A stretch of 64,000 nucleotides of DNA from Inia geoffrensis. Taxonomy: Eukaryota > Chordata > Mammalia > Artiodactyla > Iniidae. The notes below the pieces were generated by a model. The model made no database searches. It was not told where the DNA came from and was given only the letters and a program-made list of their open reading frames with translations. This document shows positions 59,501 to 64,000 of this stretch, in pieces. The stretch covers positions 6,944,001 to 7,008,000 of the forward strand of contig CM070911.1 in the NCBI GenBank assembly GCA_036417435.1, in the 5' to 3' direction. Positions within the stretch are counted from its first letter, which is position 1, and every line of letters begins with the position of its first letter. The translations under genes and the position numbers were made by a program.

Positions 59501-60170
59501 TTGCTCTTCAAAGGACACTGTTATGAAAATGAAAATTTAAACCACTGGCTGGGGGAAAATATTTGCAAAAAAAAAAGTTTGCAAAACCAAGCCCTGACAA
59601 AGGGTTTGTATCTGTATAAATAATTCTTACAATTCAATAATAAGAAAGCAAACAACCCAATTAAAAATGGGCAGAAGATTTGAGCCGACACTTCACCAAA
59701 GAAAATGCACAGAGAACAAATAAGCCTTTGAAAGATGCTCAACATCATTAGTTATTAGGAAAAAGTAAGTTAAAACCAGAAGGAGATACCACTACACACA
59801 CAGTGGAATGGCTTAAATTTTAGAAGACTGCCCATAGTAAGTGTTGGCAAGGATTTGGAGCAACTGGTGCTCCCGGCTGCTGATGGGAATGTAAAATGGT
59901 ACAACCATTTTAGAAAACAGGTTGGTAGTTTCTGAAAAGTGAAAAATATATCTACTATATGATCCAGCCATTCCACTACTAGGTGTCTACCCAGGAAAAA
60001 TAAAAGCATTTTCCGCACAAAGACTTGTACACAGATATTCTTAGCAACTTTATTTGAGACCACCAAAAAAGGTAATCAATCCAAATGGCCATCAACAGGT
60101 GAATGGATGTGGTGTATATCCGTACAAGAGAATACTTAGCTATAAGAAGAGACGAACTATTGAAACAAGC
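59501..60170 (+). repeat. old L1 ORF2 3' part, forward strand
   Basis: TGGGGGAAAATATTTGCAAA, ACCCAATTAAAAATGGGCAG, AGATGCTCAACATCATTAGT, GGGAATGTAAAATGGTACAA and CCATCAACAGGTGAATGGAT follow ORF2 order to near its end. It directly abuts the reverse-strand segment before it. Confidence 0.9.
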
Positions 60171-60355
60171 GACCACGCTCTGCTCAGGTGTGGGACTGGG
60201 GGTAGTATATAAGAAGCATGTCTTTCTGTAACTTAAAACATTGCTTTCCAAAGATCTGAACTGGAAAAGTATTTGAATATGAATTTTATGGAATCAACAC
60301 CATGATTTGAAGTGCTATGGTGCTTCAGTTGGGTAAAGAGTTGAATTTGCTAACA

Positions 60356-60390
60356 AGCCCTCCAGGTGATTCTCGTACACCTGGAGGGCT
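60356..60390. repeat. perfect short hairpin
   Basis: AGCCCTCCAGGTG (60356-60368) and its exact reverse complement CACCTGGAGGGCT (60378-60390), with a 9-nt loop. Confidence 0.97.
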
Positions 60391-60449
60391 AAGCTCATGG
60401 CCATGCAAAGGTAGCATGTGTGTGCTGAAATTGAGTTAACTTTCGTATT
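60389..60449 (+). repeat. 61-bp direct repeat, copy 1
   Basis: Begins CTAAGCTCATGGCCATGCAA. It matches 61218-61278 with four substitutions by my count. It sits between the halves of a MER5-like relic, so it looks like the inserted copy. Confidence 0.93.
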
Positions 60450-60480
60450 AGAGTGTGAGAACCACTGGCCTCAGGGCCGT

Positions 60481-61217
60481 CCACACGGCAGGGGCTCTCA
60501 GCTCCAACAGCCGCCTTCCATATCCTCGCTGGGAGCTACTTCTGGGTCCTTTCCACCCTCAGGGCACCTTAGTAGGCTGGGCAGCCATTCCTTCTGTGCT
60601 GCCATCACCCCACCCGTGTTGGCACAGGGCACCCGGTAGGAGGTCTCCTCAAGCCTTCTCTGCCTAAGTACTTGCCTCAGCTATTTCTAAACTGCAGAGG
60701 AACATGATTATGAAATAAGGCAGAAGCAGGCAAAGTGCCATAATGGATGTACAAATAGAGCCCAAAAGGAGCATCGACGGGGAAGAGACCTACACCCCTG
60801 GAAGGCTCGGGCGTGGAGGAACTGGATTCCTGGGCAGGCTGCCCCTGCCAGAAGCAGGAATACAATCTTTTCAAATTGATTTTCCCCTTTCAGGGGAACT
60901 AATAAATTAGTTTGCCACTAGAGTGACTTGTGTTACTTGTTGATTTGGATGGAATCTCTTTTATGAATAAATCTCATTTAGTTTTGGTTTTTTTTTTTTT
61001 AAAATTAAATTGCTTACCACTGCAATGAAACATAATTTTACAATTTAGGGGACCACCCTAAAGGGAAGTAGAACCAAGTAGGATTTCACATGGTCTCAGA
61101 TGCAGTATCCATTGTAATCGTGTGAAATCCGATACTTCTCAGGGGATGAAAATAGAATACAGCAGATACTTCTGGGGAAAAAGTCTTCACATTGTTTTAT
61201 GTCTCTCAGTGATCAGT
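60481..61217. other. intergenic stretch, nothing recognised
   Basis: Plain DNA with a moderately GC-rich part at 60480-60640 and a T-run near 60986-60999. No gene or repeat family supported. Confidence 0.45.
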
Positions 61218-61278
61218 CTAAGCTCATGGCCATGCAAAGATAGCATGCGTGTGCTGAAATTGAGTTAAATTTCATATT
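61218..61278 (+). repeat. 61-bp direct repeat, copy 2
   Basis: Same orientation as copy 1, 829 bp further on. It blends into plain flanking DNA on both sides, so it is the likelier source. Confidence 0.93.
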
Positions 61279-62461
61279 TTTAGTTGTCTTAGATCATCAA
61301 AACATCTTGGAAAGCACAGCTGTGAAACGCACTCATTAAGCACCTATCCACTTATTGAACATTTTACACGTTTTCTCACTTGATGTATTTAGATAAATCT
61401 ATCCATCTACAACAACAGCAGTTTCATCACAGTAGATTAAAGCAAAATCTTTAAACGTGTTAAAATTTTTCTTTAAAAATTTAAATCCGGTGAAAATACG
61501 ATGAGCGTCTTTTCCCACGAGAATACAGAACATTGTCCCAAACAGTTCATTAGTCTACAGGAATAGCTCATACATGTTGAACGTAGTTCTGTTGGTTTGG
61601 GGTTTTTTTGTTTTTTAATCCTTAAAAAAATGCAGGTTTCTTTAGGCGGTGTGAGATTCTGTGTTAGACTTAAAAGGAATGGGAGTGTCTCCTACCTGCC
61701 AGCTCTGGCTTCTCTTGCGTGGGATCAATCAACATTGTTATGGGACATAATGATTGTTCCGCAGGGCGAGGAGCCTTATTTCACCTGAAGGGTAGCATTT
61801 CCCTCTGGCCGGGAAGCAGCAGAGCTGTCACTGCCACTCAGAAGTGGCACTTCTGTAGCCCAAAGGAAGGAGGCTGAACACTGACGTGCAGAGTGTCTAC
61901 AGTCCTTTGTTATCTCTTTGGGATTTTTTCCCCCCTCCATTGGCACAAAGCCACCTAGGGGGAAAAAAATAGAAGTACTAATTCCACCCTATGTTGACAC
62001 AGAAAGCTATACTGCTTAGAAGGAAATAAGAAGCATTACTTCCAAGTCTCAAGGAACACCTTGAATAGAATTTCCAAAGTATGGTGGCTATAAAATTCTG
62101 ATGAGTTATTAGATATTGCAGATAGCTAAAAGTGTTTAAAAGTGTGTATTTTTATCTTGCGTATTTAGCCGGTGACTTTTTAAAATTTTAAATGCCTTTG
62201 CATTCTTGAAAGCCGAGTAAATTCACACAGTATTGTCTCACAAAATGTTTTTCAAGAAGCACTTAGTGTATGTTCCCTTGTGAAGTATTGAAGCATAAAG
62301 TGATTTTAGTGCCAGACTTACCTGGTAATACACTATGACTTGAGAAGAACTTACAAAAGAGTCCTTTATTGGCTATAAGTTAAGAACCTGCTATTTCAGC
62401 TGACTTTGGCCTTTTGCCCTCTGCAACAATGACTTCCTTCTGGAACAATTATCAAATATCG
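61279..62461. other. intergenic stretch, nothing recognised
   Basis: 1.2 kb of unassigned DNA. No open frame over 65 codons resembles a protein. Confidence 0.5.
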
Positions 62462-62502
62462 AATATCCATAAAACATATAAGGTACATGTTTTATGGATA
62501 TT
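62462..62502. repeat. perfect 16-bp hairpin
   Basis: AATATCCATAAAACAT (62462-62477) and its exact reverse complement ATGTTTTATGGATATT (62487-62502), with a 9-nt loop. The stem is too short and AT-rich to call a microRNA precursor. Confidence 0.97.
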
Positions 62503-62894
62503 TGAGTTGAACAGGGTGACTCACGGATATTCCCAAAAGAATTTTTAAGTTAGAATACCACTTTAATGTAATTATCTTTTGTCACCACTGTTGTCCACGT
62601 TAATTCAGATTAAGTGATTAAGTTAAACGTTACCTAAAATGAAAAAAATGGTCTCTGAATTTTAAAACTCCCAAAGTTAAAGTAGAAAAAATGTGTTCTT
62701 TACCATGTTAGAGGATAAGAAAATGTTATAAAACATGTTTACCGACTTTCGCCTTTCTCTTCTTAGAAATTCACACCAGAAATAAAAGTCTCCCCGGGAA
62801 GGTCTCCGCTTGGGGTCCCTGGCACCCTAAGCAGTCAGGCTGCTGGGGCCCTCAGGCAGGGGCCAGCCCCTCGCCATGCCCATCTAGGCACAAT

Positions 62895-63045
62895 GTCTTT
62901 CTCAAAGTGCAGCCCAGGGATCTGCGTCTGATCAAGACGGGGCTCCCCTGCCTGCCCCCTTCTCACCACTGCCTGAGGATCAGAGTGGGTGGGTTGGCCT
63001 CAGAGTCTGCATTTTATCCCCTGGCACCCCACTGCCCATCCCCAG
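62895..63045. repeat. possible MER5-like relic
   Basis: TTTCTCAAAGTGCAGCCCAG, CTGAGGATCAGAGTGGGTGG and CAGAGTCTGCATTTTATCCC partly match the MER5 theme of a no-call arm and an AGTCTGCATTTT arm. The C-rich DNA beyond it (to about 63120) is unassigned. Confidence 0.4.
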
Positions 63046-63534
63046 GCGCAGAGGGTAGGGACTACCCCCCACCACCTGCCTCCACCTCCCCGACCCCAGC
63101 CTACTCCAGTTGCCCCTCTGTCTGAAAAGGCATCAAGGGGAGCTCCGTTCTTTCAGTTCCTCTGCACCCACAGCACCTCCTGTTTTGGGCATTTAGTATA
63201 GCCTGATTCAGCGTGTGTCCTGTTGTCCTAACTAGGCAGGAAGTTGGAGACTGGGGGTCATTTCTCATGGCTCCATATAGAACCCTCCATCCAGCATTTG
63301 TTTAATAAATGTCTTTGATGAAAGTAATGATGATTAAAAAAAGGAAAATTACAAAAAGCTTCCTACTTTCTTATCAGTTACCACAGTGCAATAATCACTA
63401 TTTAATGAATGAACTTAGTTGTCTGCCTTCCAAATGTTGGTTTGGAATCAAACTGAAGTATTTTAAGACAGAAGGGGGAAAGAAATGGGCATAACTTTTG
63501 CCCACGGTCTACCTGTGGCCTCATCCACTATCTA
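63046..63534. other. intergenic stretch, nothing recognised
   Basis: GC-rich at first, then AT-rich. No CpG-island-like or first-exon-like signal was seen for a downstream gene. Confidence 0.45.
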
Positions 63535-63700
63535 TATAGTACTCAGAATGTGCCAGGCACTGTCCTAAGCACTTGACCCAAATCGCCTCTTTTAATCCTT
63601 GCATCATCTCGGATGATGTGGTACTGTATTATTTTACAAATAAGGACATTGAGACATTCTGATCCCCGGTAGCCTAGCTCCAGAATCCGTGGGCTTTACC
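63535..63700 (-). repeat. MIR SINE fragment
   Basis: GAATGTGCCAGGCACTGTCC, TTTAATCCTTGCATCATCTC and TATTTTACAAATAAGGACAT are the reverse-strand MIR order. Confidence 0.85.
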
Positions 63701-64000
63701 AACTTACAGAGCTACGTCTGGAAGTCCTCAACCCCTGGTGATGTCAGTTTGGAATCTAAGGAACCACAATGCTACTCCAAAGAAGAAAACGTTAGTATAT
63801 GTGAGGAGAGTGTATCCTCACCAAACCCCTCCTCCAGGCCCCCTCCCCAAGCCTGTTTGTCCTTTGTGCTCTGGTCTCAATCACAGCTCCATTGGCTAAC
63901 CACCCAAGCTATATGTCACCAGCCCTCGCTACCTGTCACCGCCAACGTCTCATCTGTCACTCAGCCCTGGTAGTTCCACCACTGAGTTTCTCTCTGGCTA
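63701..64000. other. window end, nothing recognised
   Basis: A 94-codon open stretch at 63689-63973 starts inside the MIR relic and resembles no known protein, so it is taken as chance. No splice-site-flanked exon was found. Confidence 0.4.

Larger units (their letters stand above)
60340..60480. repeat. MER5-like relic, interrupted
   Basis: AACAAGCCCTCCAGGTGATT and GTGTGAGAACCACTGGCCTC are the two ends of a MER5 terminal region. Between them lie a foldback copy and a 61-bp segment that also occurs at 61218. Confidence 0.6.

Noticed and set aside
62462..62502. microRNA precursor
   Set aside because: The stem is only 16 bp with a 9-nt loop and no extended pairing, too short for Drosha/Dicer processing.
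62720..64000. First exon or promoter of the next gene (GRHL1 follows TAF1B in human)
   Set aside because: No CpG-island-like stretch, start-codon context or splice-bordered exon is visible. The neighbour probably lies beyond the window.

Overview
The window is nuclear DNA from a mammal, almost certainly a cetacean. It carries at least 19 tRNA-derived SINEs of the CHR type that typifies whales, dolphins and hippos, several with perfect target-site duplications. It also has a cetartiodactyl-style L1 with the usual 3' end, plus mammal-wide MIR, L2, MER5 and old L1 relics. I saw no cattle-type BovB or Bov-A2.

One protein-coding gene is present: the 3' part of TAF1B on the + strand. TAF1B is the TFIIB-related subunit of the RNA polymerase I selectivity factor SL1/TIF-IB. 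Thirteen coding exons can be placed to the base, from 2503 to the stop codon at 56743-56745. All have AG/GT borders and compatible phases, and together they give 551 codons plus a stop with no frameshift or nonsense codon. By comparison with the human protein as I remember it (588 aa, 15 exons) these are exons 3-15; exons 1-2, which encode the zinc ribbon, lie before the window. The gene therefore looks intact.

Layout: 1-2502 is the end of intron 2. Exons 3-6 lie at 2.5-10 kb and exon 7 at 16.2 kb. Intron 7 (9.8 kb) holds a 4.8-kb L1 with a younger SINE nested in it. Exon 8 is at 26.1 kb, followed by intron 8 (12.5 kb), with an old L1, three SINEs and a repeat-poor middle. Exons 9-14 lie at 38.6-51.6 kb and exon 15 at 56.5 kb. 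After the gene, 57.1-64 kb is intergenic: SINEs, old L1 pieces (one arranged like a 5'-inverted insertion), MER5/MIR relics and unassigned DNA. No second gene, RNA gene, CRISPR array or gene cluster is visible.

There is no novel multi-gene system here. The most unusual structure is a 0.37-kb inverted duplication in intron 3 (3368-3740 against 4601-4976, about 98.7% identical, 860-bp spacer). Short direct repeats lie at both ends of its right copy. Together with two perfect short hairpins and a displaced 61-bp direct duplication at 60.3-62.5 kb, it suggests replication template switching. Other points of note are loss of the coding A11 tract known from human TAF1B, exon 9 lying between oppositely oriented SINEs, and a SINE just behind the likely poly(A) site. 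Repeat family names come from recognising sequence patterns by eye, and the borders of old repeats are approximate.
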